Assembly: GCA_026874595.1 (NCBI GenBank)
Contig: CM049320.1
Span: 13,083,488-13,147,487 of the forward strand
DNA: 64,000 nt
Reading direction: 5' to 3'
Source: Sipunculus nudus
Lineage: Eukaryota > Annelida > Sipuncula > Golfingiida > Sipunculidae
Shown: piece after piece, positions 52,829 through 59,550 of the stretch
Numbering within the stretch: the first letter of the stretch is position 1
Layout: every line of letters starts with the position of its first letter
The notes under the pieces: model-generated
Database searches by the model: none
What the model saw: only the letters and a program-made list of their open reading frames with translations
Told to the model about the DNA's origin: nothing
Made by a program: the position numbers and the translations under genes

Positions 52829-53688
52829 CAAAACGTGTAGACTGACAAGACAGAGTATATAGAAAGAAAGAGTAGATAGAGCTAATGGGATGAAAAGAGG
52901 AAAAATCTGTACTGTCAGATACTTTTGGTGATTTTATTATTGAGAGGCACTTCAATCTGAGCCTCAGAAGAACCTCAGACTTAAAGTCATTCAAACTCCT
53001 ACCTGATTGAGTTTGGACAGAAATGGAAAAAAAATCAATATGGAGCATTATTATATTTCATTAAATAGATGCATTTGTTCATGCTTCTGAAGGCAGACCA
53101 ATTTAAGGCCAAAATAAAAAGAATAAACCTATCTCTTTGCTGGTTTTAAAAAATTCATTCTTCAGGACTAGACAGTCCAGGGTTAAATGCTTGGCTCTCT
53201 CCACTTGCAACCTGGGTTCAATCCCGGGCAGGGCGAAAAGATAAGGTCAAAGTAGTCAATCAAAGAGCGGTGCATTCACTCAGAGTTTTCCATTTTCCTC
53301 CATCTCAAGACTTTGCCACCACGTGGGCTGTTGAATTTGCCTAGTATCAGTTAAAATAATTATTTGTACCATCCATGTAAAATAAATAATGTTAATTGTA
53401 TCAGTGAATGGCGTGAATGCAAGATTCACCAGGACATACATCATTTACTTTTATTTATCTTGTTTTCAGTTCTCCCAAAATGAAAATTTAAGGAAGGCCC
53501 TGTTTGAGACAAAGGGGACAACTATAGTAGAAGCAATACCCTGGGATGAAAAGGGAGGGATTGGTTTGGAAGCAACTGATCCTAGAGCATACAACAGAAG
53601 CTCCTGGCGTGGAGAAAACCGAATAGGGAATATTCTAACCAAAGTGCGGGATTTGTTGATGGCAGAGCAAGGTTGTGAAGGTTCATAA
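9540..53688 (+). CDS. Triple NADAR-domain protein, seven coding exons
   Basis: The coding exons are 9540-13581, 17079-17230, 18836-19334, 19591-19742, 33224-34187, 52561-52712 and 53470-53688. They sum to 6180 bases, an exact multiple of three, giving about 2059 residues with stop TAA at 53686. The N-terminal ~1300 residues are charged, low in hydrophobic residues and look disordered. Three NADAR domains follow at about residues 1308-1465, 1524-1684 and 1896-2055. Family landmarks seen are FFG-x-x-NPLSQ, EQYMM-x-x-KA, a KGF-x5-W segment, KFSQN, EASP-x-D-x-KWGIGL and GENWLGQ-x-L-x-x-VRD. From established knowledge, NADAR proteins include the N-glycosidase YbiA and enzymes that remove ADP-ribose from guanine in nucleic acids; the substrate of this protein is unknown. 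Every intron is GT-AG, and intron positions match between the three domains. The start at 9540 is the first ATG after an acceptor at 9525, so extra N-terminal coding sequence cannot be excluded. Confidence 0.9.
10057..11175 (+). repeat. In-frame tandem repeat of 183 codons
   Basis: Copy 1 begins around 10057 and copy 2 around 10606. The phrase MSDNKQDRDIS is encoded at 10078 and again 549 bases later at 10627. The copies share NMEQPKTDEKCES, ESVSDPVQT and a cysteine-containing tail (PSECDNAQ / PSDCENTQ). Reading frame is kept throughout, with scattered substitutions and small gaps, so selection appears to have kept the frame open. The repeat matches no domain I know. Confidence 0.85.
13582..17078 (+). 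other. Intron 1 of the NADAR gene
   Basis: The donor is GTGAGA at 13582 and the acceptor is 'cttctttttcag' ending at 17078, phase 1. Most of the intron is the family I element at 14023-16599. The remaining flanks hold no recognised gene. Confidence 0.85.
14023..16599 (+). mobile_element. Family I repeat, 2.6-kb copy B
   Basis: The left end is AGCTCAGCTGACT, then ATA and the inverted arm AGTCATCTGAGCT, making a 13-base hairpin with one mismatch. A GTCC/GTCT microsatellite follows. The right end is CAGCTGAGCGCCGTGACCCA and TAGGTCCCTTGTTT. It is collinear with 4513-7173 over its whole length, with small indels. No coding capacity was seen. Confidence 0.75.
17079..17230 (+). CDS. NADAR gene exon 2: middle of NADAR 1
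   Basis: A 152-base exon between 'ttttcag' and 'GTATAT'. It completes a split valine codon and encodes MFKDPEMLKRIM through KGFDVDVWEQHCW to EKANMAK. It corresponds to the central helices of the NADAR fold, the part between the EQYMM-x-x-KA motif and KFSQN. It has the same length and phases (1 in, 0 out) as exons 4 and 6. Confidence 0.93.
17231..18835 (+). other. Intron 2 of the NADAR gene
   Basis: The donor is GTATAT at 17231 and the acceptor is 'cattgcaag' ending at 18835, phase 0. The part at about 17690-18150 is unusually rich in GAGTC and AGTCC words, about twenty in degenerate form, suggesting an old simple or tandem repeat. No gene was seen. Confidence 0.8.
18836..19334 (+). CDS. NADAR gene exon 3: end of NADAR 1 and start of NADAR 2
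   Basis: A 499-base exon, phase 0 in and phase 1 out. It opens with FSQNEKLKKAIFDTAG and carries EASPWDQKWGIGL and GENWLGQILTAVRD, completing NADAR 1 near residue 1465. A linker of about 58 residues follows and ends in a serine/arginine-rich RGRSPRGTSPRGR motif. NADAR 2 then starts near residue 1524 with ITLFFGRNNPLSQFF and runs through NCAEQYVMYQKA. The donor is GTGATA at 19335. The conserved E, K, W, D and N landmarks of the family are all present. Confidence 0.93.
19335..19590 (+). other. Intron 3 of the NADAR gene
   Basis: The shortest intron of the gene, 256 bases, phase 1. The donor is GTGATA and the acceptor is 'catgattttag' ending at 19590. AT-rich, with no embedded repeat seen. Confidence 0.85.
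19591..19742 (+). CDS. NADAR gene exon 4: middle of NADAR 2
   Basis: A 152-base exon that completes a split alanine codon and encodes LFEDFDMADLIMNKV, KGFDADTWDQYAW and TANMEK. It is the paralogue of exons 2 and 6. The donor is GTGATT at 19743. Confidence 0.93.
19873..20975 (+). repeat. Truncated family I copies
   Basis: Two family I 5' ends are present, at 19873 (AGCTGAGCTGACA with its inverted arm) and 20736 (AGCTAAGCTGAGT with inverted arm AGTCATCTGAGCT). Each is followed by a GTCC/GTCT or CCATCCGT stretch. Neither has a family I 3' end nearby, so both are truncated. The body of the first carries diverged monomers like those of the 337-base array downstream ('ggaggtccataaaaaatct'). Confidence 0.6.
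20980..23207 (+). repeat. Family IV repeat with internal repetition
   Basis: It begins with 'agcgaacctgtgagctta', which also appears at 43107 and 48864 inside the family III array. Within it a unit of roughly 130 to 200 bases recurs with the phrases 'gagaaatgatcc', 'aagtttgttcaaatgg' and 'ttttggctgagtta' (21230-21990). A second part, 22570-22780, repeats 'ggtcaagagttcactcagt' four times. The right part (22920-23200) resembles the 280-base units of family II. Confidence 0.5.
23340..27395 (+). repeat. Tandem array of 337-base monomers with a 1010-base higher-order unit
   Basis: Each monomer has a GGTGGCGCCACC dyad. Exact dyads start at 23677, 24014, 24351, 24687, 25024, 25361, 25697, 26034, 26370, 26706 and 27042, and a variant at 27378, so spacing is 336 or 337. 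Successive monomers differ, but the pattern repeats every third monomer: sequence from 23948 is nearly identical at 24958 and 25968. This is a three-monomer higher-order repeat of about 1010 bases, followed by a two-monomer remainder. Near-identity between higher-order copies points to recent unequal exchange or replication slippage. Confidence 0.9.
27397..29220 (+). mobile_element. Family II element with 280-base internal repeats
   Basis: The 5' end is GTATCCGCCAAAAC, AGA, GTTTTGCGGATAC (hairpin). The 3' end has GGCGGATAC (inverse complement of the 5' tip), the hairpin GTAGTC-gcttgtc-GACTAC and CCGTATTCTAG. The matching site without the insertion is at 35811-35826 in intron 5 (cacctgtatttgttcgg). 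Comparison puts the insertion at a T-T junction with no target duplication. Confidence 0.8.
27631..29165 (+). repeat. Tandem array of ~280-base units
   Basis: Six units are marked by 'tatctcgggaaccgtttgac' or variants at 27631, 27911, 28191, 28472, 28752 and 29029. Each unit holds two GGTGGCGCCACC-type dyads about 140 bases apart. The first three or four units are nearly identical and later ones diverge. Some dyads have mutated to GGTGGCACCACC or GGTAGCGCAACC. Confidence 0.88.
29909..31009 (+). mobile_element. Second family II element, with an internal inversion
   Basis: The 5' hairpin (GTATCCGCC, AAAATGAAGTTTT, GCGGATAC) starts at 29909. The 3' end has GGCAGATACATGTAGTCACT and 'tgtattctat' near 31009. 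Between about 29955 and 30654 the sequence is the reverse complement of the matching part of the intron 5 copy (36570-37265); its two flanks are in the same orientation in both. Confidence 0.75.
32160..33223. other. Unclassified end of intron 4
   Basis: No repeat family or gene was recognised. The stretch before exon 5 is AT-rich and ends in 'ctttttctttaaag', a polypyrimidine tract with acceptor. Confidence 0.4.
33224..34187 (+). CDS. NADAR gene exon 5: end of NADAR 2, repeat linker, start of NADAR 3
   Basis: A 964-base exon, phase 0 in and phase 1 out. It opens with FSQNQALKKVLFDTAG, then EASPYDRKWGIGL and GENWLGQALMTVRD, completing NADAR 2 near residue 1684. A hydrophilic linker of about 210 residues follows, much of it a ~20-residue repeat around G-x-SDQSKQN-x-x-ET. 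After RDRSPRGNNYDQNRD, NADAR 3 begins near residue 1896 with FTIFFGFRNPLSQHH. Its motif reads IQQYIMKKKA, so the usual E of EQY is Q. The donor is GTAAGA at 34188. A damaged copy of the second half of this exon lies at 62274. Confidence 0.92.
33526..33960 (+). repeat. In-frame ~60-base coding repeats in exon 5
   Basis: Seven or eight degenerate 60-base units encode a 20-residue motif. Clear examples are GLSDQSKQNLNQTMKKRQHQ, GYSDQSKQNCDETRNDRSPQ and DLSDQSKQNLNETRMKRSVE. The units are polar and contain no hydrophobic core, which suits a flexible linker between NADAR 2 and NADAR 3. The SP dipeptides in some units match those before each NADAR domain. Confidence 0.85.
34480..36510 (+). repeat. 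337-base monomer array, short version
   Basis: About six monomers, with dyads near 34796, 35132, 35468 and 35803 (GGTGGCACCACC) and decayed ones after. It is collinear with the ends of the intron 4 array but lacks its repeated 1010-base units. The site 35811-35826 is where the intron 4 copy carries the family II element 27397-29220. Confidence 0.8.
37635..37659 (+). promoter_or_regulatory. Tandem nuclear-receptor half-sites in family III
   Basis: CGGTCA-a-AGGTCA-AGGTCA-GGGTCA: four hexamers spaced 1, 0 and 0. The cluster recurs just after the microsatellite of every unit (for example 38691, 39971, 41291, 44467, 45755 and 47039). It includes a DR1 arrangement and an extended TCAAGGTCA half-site of the kind bound by ERR/SF-1 receptors. 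Function is inferred from motif only. Confidence 0.3.
38845..38858. promoter_or_regulatory. X-box-like palindrome in each family III unit
   Basis: GTTACCATGGTAAC is a perfect 14-base palindrome and fits the RFX-factor X-box pattern GTNRCC-N2-RGYAAC. It recurs once in every ~1.28-kb unit (for example near 40128, 41447, 44622 and 45909), with a weaker version, GTTACCATGGTTAC, about 450 bases later (39291). Binding is inferred from the motif only. Confidence 0.35.
39144..39156 (+). promoter_or_regulatory. CTCF-like core motif in each family III unit
   Basis: CCACCAGGGGGCG matches the conserved core of the CTCF site (CCASYAGRKGGCR). Copies occur on the same strand at 39144, 40426, 41744, 44921, 46208 and 47490. 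The tail segments add CCACTAGAGGGCGCTGCAG at 42792 and 48549 and GCTGCTAGGGGGCG at about 42460 and 48225. Ten same-strand sites lie within about 9.5 kb. Occupancy is unknown. Confidence 0.4.
42400..44312 (+). repeat. Family III tail segment, copy 1
   Basis: A non-tandem tail with four or more diverged ~400-base sections, each ending in a 'gtcagtatgtctgtctgtttgtcag' type phrase. It includes the family IV phrase 'agcgaatctgtgagctta' at 43107. It ends with ATTTCCGGCAAGC, CGACCTCTGGTCG and TCTAG. It is nearly identical to 48170-50069. Confidence 0.75.
44313..48170 (+). repeat. Second set of ~1.28-kb family III units
   Basis: Unit hairpins are at 45540, 46827 and 48109 (spacings 1287 and 1282). 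The first unit (44313) again starts at the microsatellite without the hairpin. The block is almost the same as 38536-42400, offset by 5777 bases, but lacks the double hairpin at 41045/41101. Confidence 0.85.
48170..50069 (+). repeat. Family III tail segment, copy 2
   Basis: Collinear with 42400-44312, with small differences: for example, 'aatcagtttttggaca' near 48260 replaces 'aatcaaacatccaaaca' near 42495. It ends at TCTAG (50069), followed by the family II sequence 'tctgtttgtctgcc'. Confidence 0.75.
50722..51840 (+). repeat. Old family I-like copy in intron 5
   Basis: Begins 'tttttaggtcagctgactg' with inverted arm 'agtcatctaagct' and ends near 51840 with a decayed 'cagctaagtgtcatggccca'. 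It contains diverged monomers ('gcagtccagccattgacagggcaca' appears twice, near 51100 and 51285). The duplicate at 63172 contains the same element, with about 330 extra bases that are missing here near 51150. Confidence 0.6.
51841..52560. other. End of intron 5
   Basis: No gene was seen. It contains a short perfect hairpin near 52105-52121 (CCCTCCC-tac-GGGAGGG), a TA microsatellite at 52522-52550 and the acceptor at 52560. Confidence 0.45.
52561..52712 (+). CDS. NADAR gene exon 6: middle of NADAR 3
   Basis: A 152-base exon that completes a split aspartate codon and encodes LFEDHRTGKIIMSKHY, KGVDEEMWEKHRW and EEANKAK. It matches exons 2 and 4 in length and phase. The donor is GTAAAG at 52713. 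Confidence 0.92.
52713..53469 (+). other. Intron 6 of the NADAR gene
   Basis: Phase 0. The donor is GTAAAG and the acceptor 'cttgttttcag' ends at 53469. It holds a long TA microsatellite at about 52778-52828 and a SINE at 53165-53395. Confidence 0.85.
53165..53395 (+). mobile_element. tRNA-derived SINE
   Basis: GGTTCAATCC at about 53216-53225 is a perfect RNA polymerase III B box, sitting in the T-arm-like setting 'ctgggttcaatcccgg'. Upstream text 'gggttaaatgcttggctctctccacttgcaacc' resembles a decayed tRNA head with A box. The body 'gttttccattttcctcc' and 'gacttt...cacgtgggctg' is like other invertebrate SINE bodies. The 3' end is near 'taaaataaat'. It lies just upstream of exon 7, in sense orientation. 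Confidence 0.65.
53470..53688 (+). CDS. NADAR gene exon 7: end of NADAR 3 and stop
   Basis: Encodes FSQNENLRKALFETKG, EAIPWDEKGGIGL and GENRIGNILTKVRD, then GCEGS and TAA at 53686. Against domains 1 and 2, the W of KWGIGL is G and the W of GENWLG is R. The protein ends about 15 residues after the VRD motif, as usual for the domain. A possible poly(A) signal AATAAA lies at 55106-55111, but nearer ones cannot be excluded. Confidence 0.9.
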   Translation, partial: FSQNENLRKALFETKGTTIVEAIPWDEKGGIGLEATDPRAYNRSSWRGENRIGNILTKVRDLLMAEQGCEGS

Positions 53689-56220
53689 TCAGCAGAAAAC
53701 ACATTGAGGTGTTGAATGGAATGAATATATATGTGATATTTGTAAATACATGCACGACTTTGCCATAAAGAAAACTAGTTGATAAATTTAAGCTTGTGTT
53801 TATGTGTTATCTGATTAGTTTTAGTTGTCCTCATCTCCTCTACAATACGTAAATATGTGTCACATTGTCACAGACGTTAAAGTTACATATGTGGTCATGT
53901 AAATGAGTATTATTAGCTTATTTCTTTAGATTATGTCAACTAGATTGGTTTGTAGGCGTAAGTTGTTTCAAGGTTCTGTGTAAATGTGGTTACATAGTTC
54001 TAAATGGCCGTTGAATTATGATACTACTTTGAATATTTAACCCCTGATTTTATATTGTAGTGCCAGAGTTCTGGACATAATAAGCATATTTACTGTGATA
54101 TGATTGTAGTCTAGTTAATCGTAGAAAGAAATTGTTATTTTTAAACTGGAAAGAAAAGTTGCTTTTTGAAGTAAAGAATATGTAATTGACCAAAATAGAA
54201 AAGGAATACTCCACACTTTATATCCATACATTTATTATTTGCTAAGTTAGGGTTGACATAGGAATATTACATGTTACACAGTATTTCATATGTCCTTTGA
54301 TTTAATTGTATTACATTATTTGAAAATGGGAAACTTTAAAATTCAACCATAACAAAGTACAAACGTCATTGACACGCGCACCCATTTTCAATCAGCTGCT
54401 ATTCCGTCCTTTAAAAGATCATTCTCGACTTGTAGTAATATTATACCTACACATCAAATGTGTCTTATTCTATTTAACTTCGTTAGAATACCATGTATCT
54501 GACATAAATAACTTTGCAACTTGTATGCTAAAACCGGAAACGGGTGTACGACGGGATAATCTACATTTACTATAAACTTTCTTGAACGGTTATTTCGTCA
54601 TTTTCAAACCAGATTAGTATTGTGCTGAGGAAAACAACAACAAGCCGTGTAGGACAAAACAAGCATTTTCGACAACGCATTACTCAGTCGGTTTACAACT
54701 TTCATACCATTAGGACAGGTAGATATGATGTCCACATTGACCTATCACGTTTCGTGAGTGCAGAATATCAGGTTATATTCATGTCGCGAAGGCAGCACGA
54801 TCGTGGGAGGCTCTTTAATATTAAACAACTCCTTTATATGAAGATATCAATTAAATTCTTGTATTTGTATATAACATAGTGAATATTTTATATTTATCCC
54901 GCTTCAAGTTCAGATTATAAATTATTTTCTAAATTGATGGGATTTTAAGTTTCCTGCACTCGACTTATGTGATTGAGCTTGAAGAATACAAGTCGCAGAT
55001 AGTCATGTAGAAATTATTTATCATATTATATAACATACTTTATATAAAAAGATGGGGGTCCATGTGACCAAAACAAAATATCACTTGGTTTGCATAAGTA
55101 TTTGAAATAAAAAAAGTGAAGAGAGAGTTGGCTATTAGAAGCCAGAAAACATGAGTATATATGTATATATCAATCCGAGATTTTTCTGTTCCTAAAATTT
55201 TGAACCTATCGTTCATTCATGCCATAACAATATAATACATTTGTTGTATGTTAATTATTATGTGCTGAGCACAGAATGAGTGTGACAACGACTGTAACTA
55301 TAGTTTGCTTCGGGGTAATGGCAGCGTACCTTAAATGAACCTTTTTGTAAACTGTATAAATTTCAAAGGTCTCATTATGTCATATTGAGCCATCAGTATG
55401 ATTAAGTAATTATTAATAATTTATTGTATTGATACCTAATATAGTGTCATGGGAATCAAATATTGGTTGTTTCATCAGTTCTTGAAACAAGTATAAAAAA
55501 TTTTCTTTTGCATATCTGAAGATTGAACATAGCATACAAAATGATTTATAACTAATCATTTAACTGCGACCAGGGATGCTGTGCTTCAGAATAATTTAAT
55601 AAGGTCAGGGGGAAGGGGATTAGAATATCAATTTTTTTGGTTTGAGGCTTGCTTTTTGTATTCTCATTTGAGTATTAAAAGCATCAGTTTGTGATATTGA
55701 TATAAAGTATTGCTTTAAGATATTGTATGTTGATGTGAATTGATAATACAGCTACAGTCGAAGTGATATTTTGTCACAAGTTGAAAAACCTTATTGCAAT
55801 ATATCCTTGATTTGTCGATGGTAATATTCACTTTGCAAACGAGAGTGAGATTGACATCTTAGTGGGTTAAAAAATGTTTGGAACTGAGAGATCATTATCA
55901 GTTGACTTTTAAGCTGTGATAATCTGTATATATTGTCAAAGACATGCTTATAAACACCGTTTATGATACATGTGATTATGATTAAAAATTAAATACACAA
56001 TTTCCTTTTTCTATTATTTTAGTCTTGTTCAAAATTGTAATAGGAGTTTGCAGACAAAATGCTGAAGTATACAAGTTCCACTTGTATGGGTAATCATTTT
56101 AACAAATTATTTTCAGGTCATATTTTTATGGCAGCACGTGATTGCAAGGACAATAAGATGACCGATTACCGGCAGTACCAGTACCCCCCCCCCCCCCCCT
56201 CCCCTTTGCTGTGAAGTCTA
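53689..56220 (+). other. 3' flank of the NADAR gene, probable 3' UTR in part
   Basis: AT-rich, with no recognised repeat family and no convincing coding frame. AATAAA at 55106-55111 is a candidate polyadenylation signal, which would give a 3' UTR of about 1.4 kb. A run of C lies at about 56186-56200. Frames at 54369-54575 and 54622-54879 show no domain. Confidence 0.4.
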
Positions 56221-56299
56221 TTTTCGATTGAGGTTGCGGGCTTTCAAGGAGGTTCATTAATCGCCATCATGCTTCTGCATACCATTGACCCACTGGTTG

Positions 56300-57110
56300 A
56301 TGCCATAGTTATGTTATTTTTTTCAGTTCCATCGTCTGTCGTCGTCGCCGTCTGCAGGTTATCTTGTGAACACGATAACTTTTGAAGGGCTGTATATTTT
56401 TCTCCGAAATTTAATAAACTAATTGTTCCCACAAAAATCCCGGAAAAGTTCGAAACCCGGTGACCTTGACCTTCAAGAACATCTTGCATGGATTGATCCC
56501 AAATCAAGATGACCGTAGATCTTGGATACCGTTGTTATGTACCACAAACTGGTGGCGCCACCTATTATCCTTTTCTTGTTTTCGTGCCGTTTAATACGTC
56601 CATCATTGCCACCTTACAGTACTGTGAGCATTTAAGTCAAAAACATAGATTTCTTTCATATTATCCATAAACATAGATATGGGTTTTGTGATGATTTATT
56701 TTTAAATTGGGGTCATCTTTCCTATGAGAGCGGCCTTGACCTTGAATATTGCCATATATGGTGAAAATCACACAAAATCATAAATATCTCAATAAGGGAT
56801 GCATGGATTGGTCTAAAATTCAAATTGACCGAAGATCTTGGATAGCTTTTTCTTCTGCGCAAAACAGGTGGTCAAACCTTCTGTTCTTTCCTTGTTTTGC
56901 GCCTTTTAATACCCCAACGTTACCATTTGACAGTACTGTAGGCATGAGAAGTAAAAAACTATGGGCTGATTTCTTTCGTATTATGCATATACATAGAAAT
57001 GGGTTATGTGATGAGGTATATTTTTAAATTAAGGTCATGACCTTTCCTATGACAGTGGCCATGAATATTGCCATATTTGGTGAAAAATATTGTTTCTCCA
57101 GTTGATAGAT
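56300..57110 (+). repeat. Diverged ~310-base tandem repeat
   Basis: Two segments (about 56505-56765 and 56820-57085) share 'gatcttggata', 'gacagtactg' / 'tacagtactg', 'ttatttttaaatt' and 'gaatattgccatat'. The first has the dyad GGTGGCGCCACC at 56551; in the second it has decayed to AGGTGGTCAAACC. The phrase 'ttatcttgtgaacacgataactt' near 56360 lies at the left end. Confidence 0.55.
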
Positions 57111-57228
57111 TGAAGAAACTATGGTCACTTACCAAGTGTCAGTATATGTTGTTGCAGATTGGGGCGTACTCTTAAATGGGGGGGGGGGGGGGGGTTAATT
57201 GTCTGGGGATACTGTTGCACCTGCGTTG

Positions 57229-57810
57229 TCAAGAAATAACTAGTTTTCTCGAAGCTTGCCCCGCAAGTTGCTGCATACAAGACGGAAGTATGCTTAGTTG
57301 GCTGAACTCTTCTTTGCCAGCAGTACATGCCTCTTCTAGTTCTTTTTCGTTCCAGTTTCCAAAGCCGTAGGACTCTCTTCCAGGTTTCTGCATCTTGACC
57401 TGCCCCGGCATGCCATCCCCCAAGGATGGTAACCAACTCATGTTCAAGGTTGTTCTTGACGAGGATGTGCAGATTAACATAAAACTTGATCCTTTTAATA
57501 TAGTTTGTTCTCTTGACGTGTTTTGGCGCACACGGTGTGATGAATGGATCCCAGAGATCCGTTGGAAGATATTCAAACAGGGAGGCAAGAGCATCCGTGA
57601 TCATGAACTAAGACCCGAAAATCACCTCTCGGTGTACCCGCCGCCATATTCCTTTGGTTGACTTACCCTTCACGGCGAAATTCACAATGGGCAACAGTGT
57701 TGCTGTACAGTCATTGGCGTTTATGTGCGACTAGCGCGGTCGTTCTTGGCGACCACTGTCTACTTAATCAAGAATGGTCCGACATTCCGGGATGCCAGCT
57801 TTAACCCTTC
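57229..57810 (-). mobile_element. LINE endonuclease (AP-endonuclease-like) remnant
   Basis: On the minus strand, from about 57806 downward, the translation gives LKLASRNVGPF, which resembles the LASWNVRT start of LINE endonuclease domains. Further on are FYVNLHILVKNNLEHELVTI, LGGWHAGAGQDAETWKRV and, in another frame, SYGFGNWNEKELEEACTAG; these resemble the family's LGDFNARVG-x-D-x-x-xW and G-x-G-N-x-NENG blocks. At least two frameshifts and internal stops break it. The catalytic 'GDFN' has become GGWH. No reverse transcriptase part was found in the window. Confidence 0.55.
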
Positions 57811-58984
57811 TATATATGTGCTTTAACTTTACTTTTGGTACGGCAGCAAGAAGGATACCCCTTGACGCGGCCAGCTAACTGGGAAGGATGGAATTGAGCA
57901 TTGTTGACCAGTAGTCCCCTTTCCACGTGGGGAAGCAGTTATGACCCTAGTGACAGTTGCTTCGTCGCTTAAGGTGCTGCCGGGTGATATTGTCTTCTCC
58001 AGGGCCCAGATCAGGCGACCATTACGCTACAATGCACGCCAGGAGGACACTTTAACTCGACAACGAAAACAGAGCGTGGATAAAAGAAAAGCCCGAGCAG
58101 GAATTCGATGTTTCAAAGGGAGCTTATGATGGCGCAGATCTAGAGGTTTGTTCACTTGTAGGACTATACGCACTCTCAAAGTTAAAACGTTTTTGGCCTC
58201 ATATATAGTTATATATAGTTATATATAGTTAATGAAGTAGTTACAGGCTGTTTTCGTAATACATCATTGATTAATTTGTCATCATTTAAATTACAATTTC
58301 AGAAGGAAAGAGTATATAATAATAATAATAATAATAAATCGCCTGGAGATCTCTGTATGAGTTTTAAGATAAAGGTTTTGTTGAAGGCATACTTATTGCC
58401 TCTCAGGAAAGGTTTTTTTTGTTGTTGTAAAAATGAGTTGTGCTTTAAATTTTGGAAATCTTCAGACCATCCCTTCTTTAAATAAACTGGTCAAATTTTC
58501 TGGAAATTGATAAAATAGGTATATATCATTGGGGTTAATATTTATATTAATAACTTTTTTAAGCTTAATTAAACCAAAATTGTCTGCAAATACTTTGAAC
58601 TTACGGAACAAAATGAATATGAATACACTAGTATAATGAAATAGATAATCGAAGAATGTTCAGCAGTTCCAAGGAGGCTATATAGCCATTATGCCTCTAG
58701 ATACCATTGACTGATGCCATAATTTTATTTTTCCCATGTGAATTTACAGAATTCGTAGCAACAAGAACTCTGTACGTTCTTATACCAGCCTTCTTGGGTA
58801 GATAGTCTCAAATTAATCCCAGCTGACTATTAATCCTGCCGAGCTAAAAGGATGCGCATTTGTGTGCCGTCCACCTGTCTGGCCGGCTTGTCGTCTGTTA
58901 GCAGTGCACATAGCGTAATAATGATACCTAGTTCGTTCACAGGCGCTTGAATCGCTATATGTGTTGATATTGGCTTAAATAGTG
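57811..58984. other. Spacer between LINE remnant and fold-back element
   Basis: The left part (to about 58140) is GC-richer than its surroundings and may be more LINE sequence on the minus strand, but no domain could be read. It also holds a TATATAGTTA triplication at about 58203-58230 and an AAT microsatellite at 58317-58336. No gene was recognised. Confidence 0.4.
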
Positions 58985-59550
58985 TTAATTTACCTTAACA
59001 ACAATCCCCTACCGTTTAATGAGCTGTAAACCATGTTATATCGCTTGCCGGTACTTGTTTATATAATAGATACACAAGGCCGGCATCCAAATCTGCGGAC
59101 GAGTCTGTATCCATTAAGCGACAAACAGACAGATTTATCCCAGATTACTATTTCCATAATTATCAACCAATCAGGTGTTAGGTTCCAGGGGGGAATCCTT
59201 ACTGCTGACCAAGATACATGGGGATTTCCTTGTTTGGGGTAACAGCTGCTTAATGGATGCAGACTAGTTACAAATAAGAGCTCATTACAAGTGGTACACT
59301 GTGTGTATTGGAATTGTTGATGCTTTTATAGAAAGAATAACTGGCCATTTAACGACTGTAAGTTTCTTTCCTCGAAAATCTTTGAAATATTTGGGAATTT
59401 TAATTGATTTCTTGTATTACTGCCTACCCGTCCGCAGACTTGGATGCCGGCCTTGTGTATTTATTAATTAAACAAGTACCGGCAAGCGATATATCATGGT
59501 TTACAGCTCATAAAACGGTAGGGGATTGTTGTTAAGGTAAATTGAATATT
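58985..59550. mobile_element. Fold-back element with ~120-base inverted arms
   Basis: The left arm, about 58990-59107, is the near-perfect reverse complement of about 59430-59545. It includes 'ttaccttaacaacaatccc', 'ctaccgttt', 'gagctgtaaaccat', 'cgcttgccggtacttgttta' and 'acaaggccggcatccaa'. Inside, a second inverted pair (TGTATCCATTAAGC near 59109 and GCTTAATGGATGCA near 59249) extends the palindrome. No coding frame is present; the form is that of a MITE or fold-back transposon. Target duplications could not be fixed by eye. Confidence 0.75.

Noticed and set aside
53200-53235. Possible tRNA gene from the 'gggttcaatccc' arm
   Set aside because: No acceptor stem, anticodon arm or intact A box could be matched. 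The downstream body fits a tRNA-derived SINE.
57177-57194. Runs of G (57177-57194) and of C (56186-56200) as G-quadruplex regulators
   Set aside because: They are simple homopolymer tracts in repeat-rich flanks, with no nearby promoter or gene start to give them a role.
57395-57661. Plus-strand open frame opposite the LINE remnant
   Set aside because: The recognisable endonuclease-like blocks are on the minus strand. The plus-strand frame has no domain and no splice context.
57941-58129. Small plus-strand frame with basic C-terminus as a gene
   Set aside because: No recognised domain, short, and adjacent to decayed LINE sequence of similar base composition. It is probably repeat-derived.
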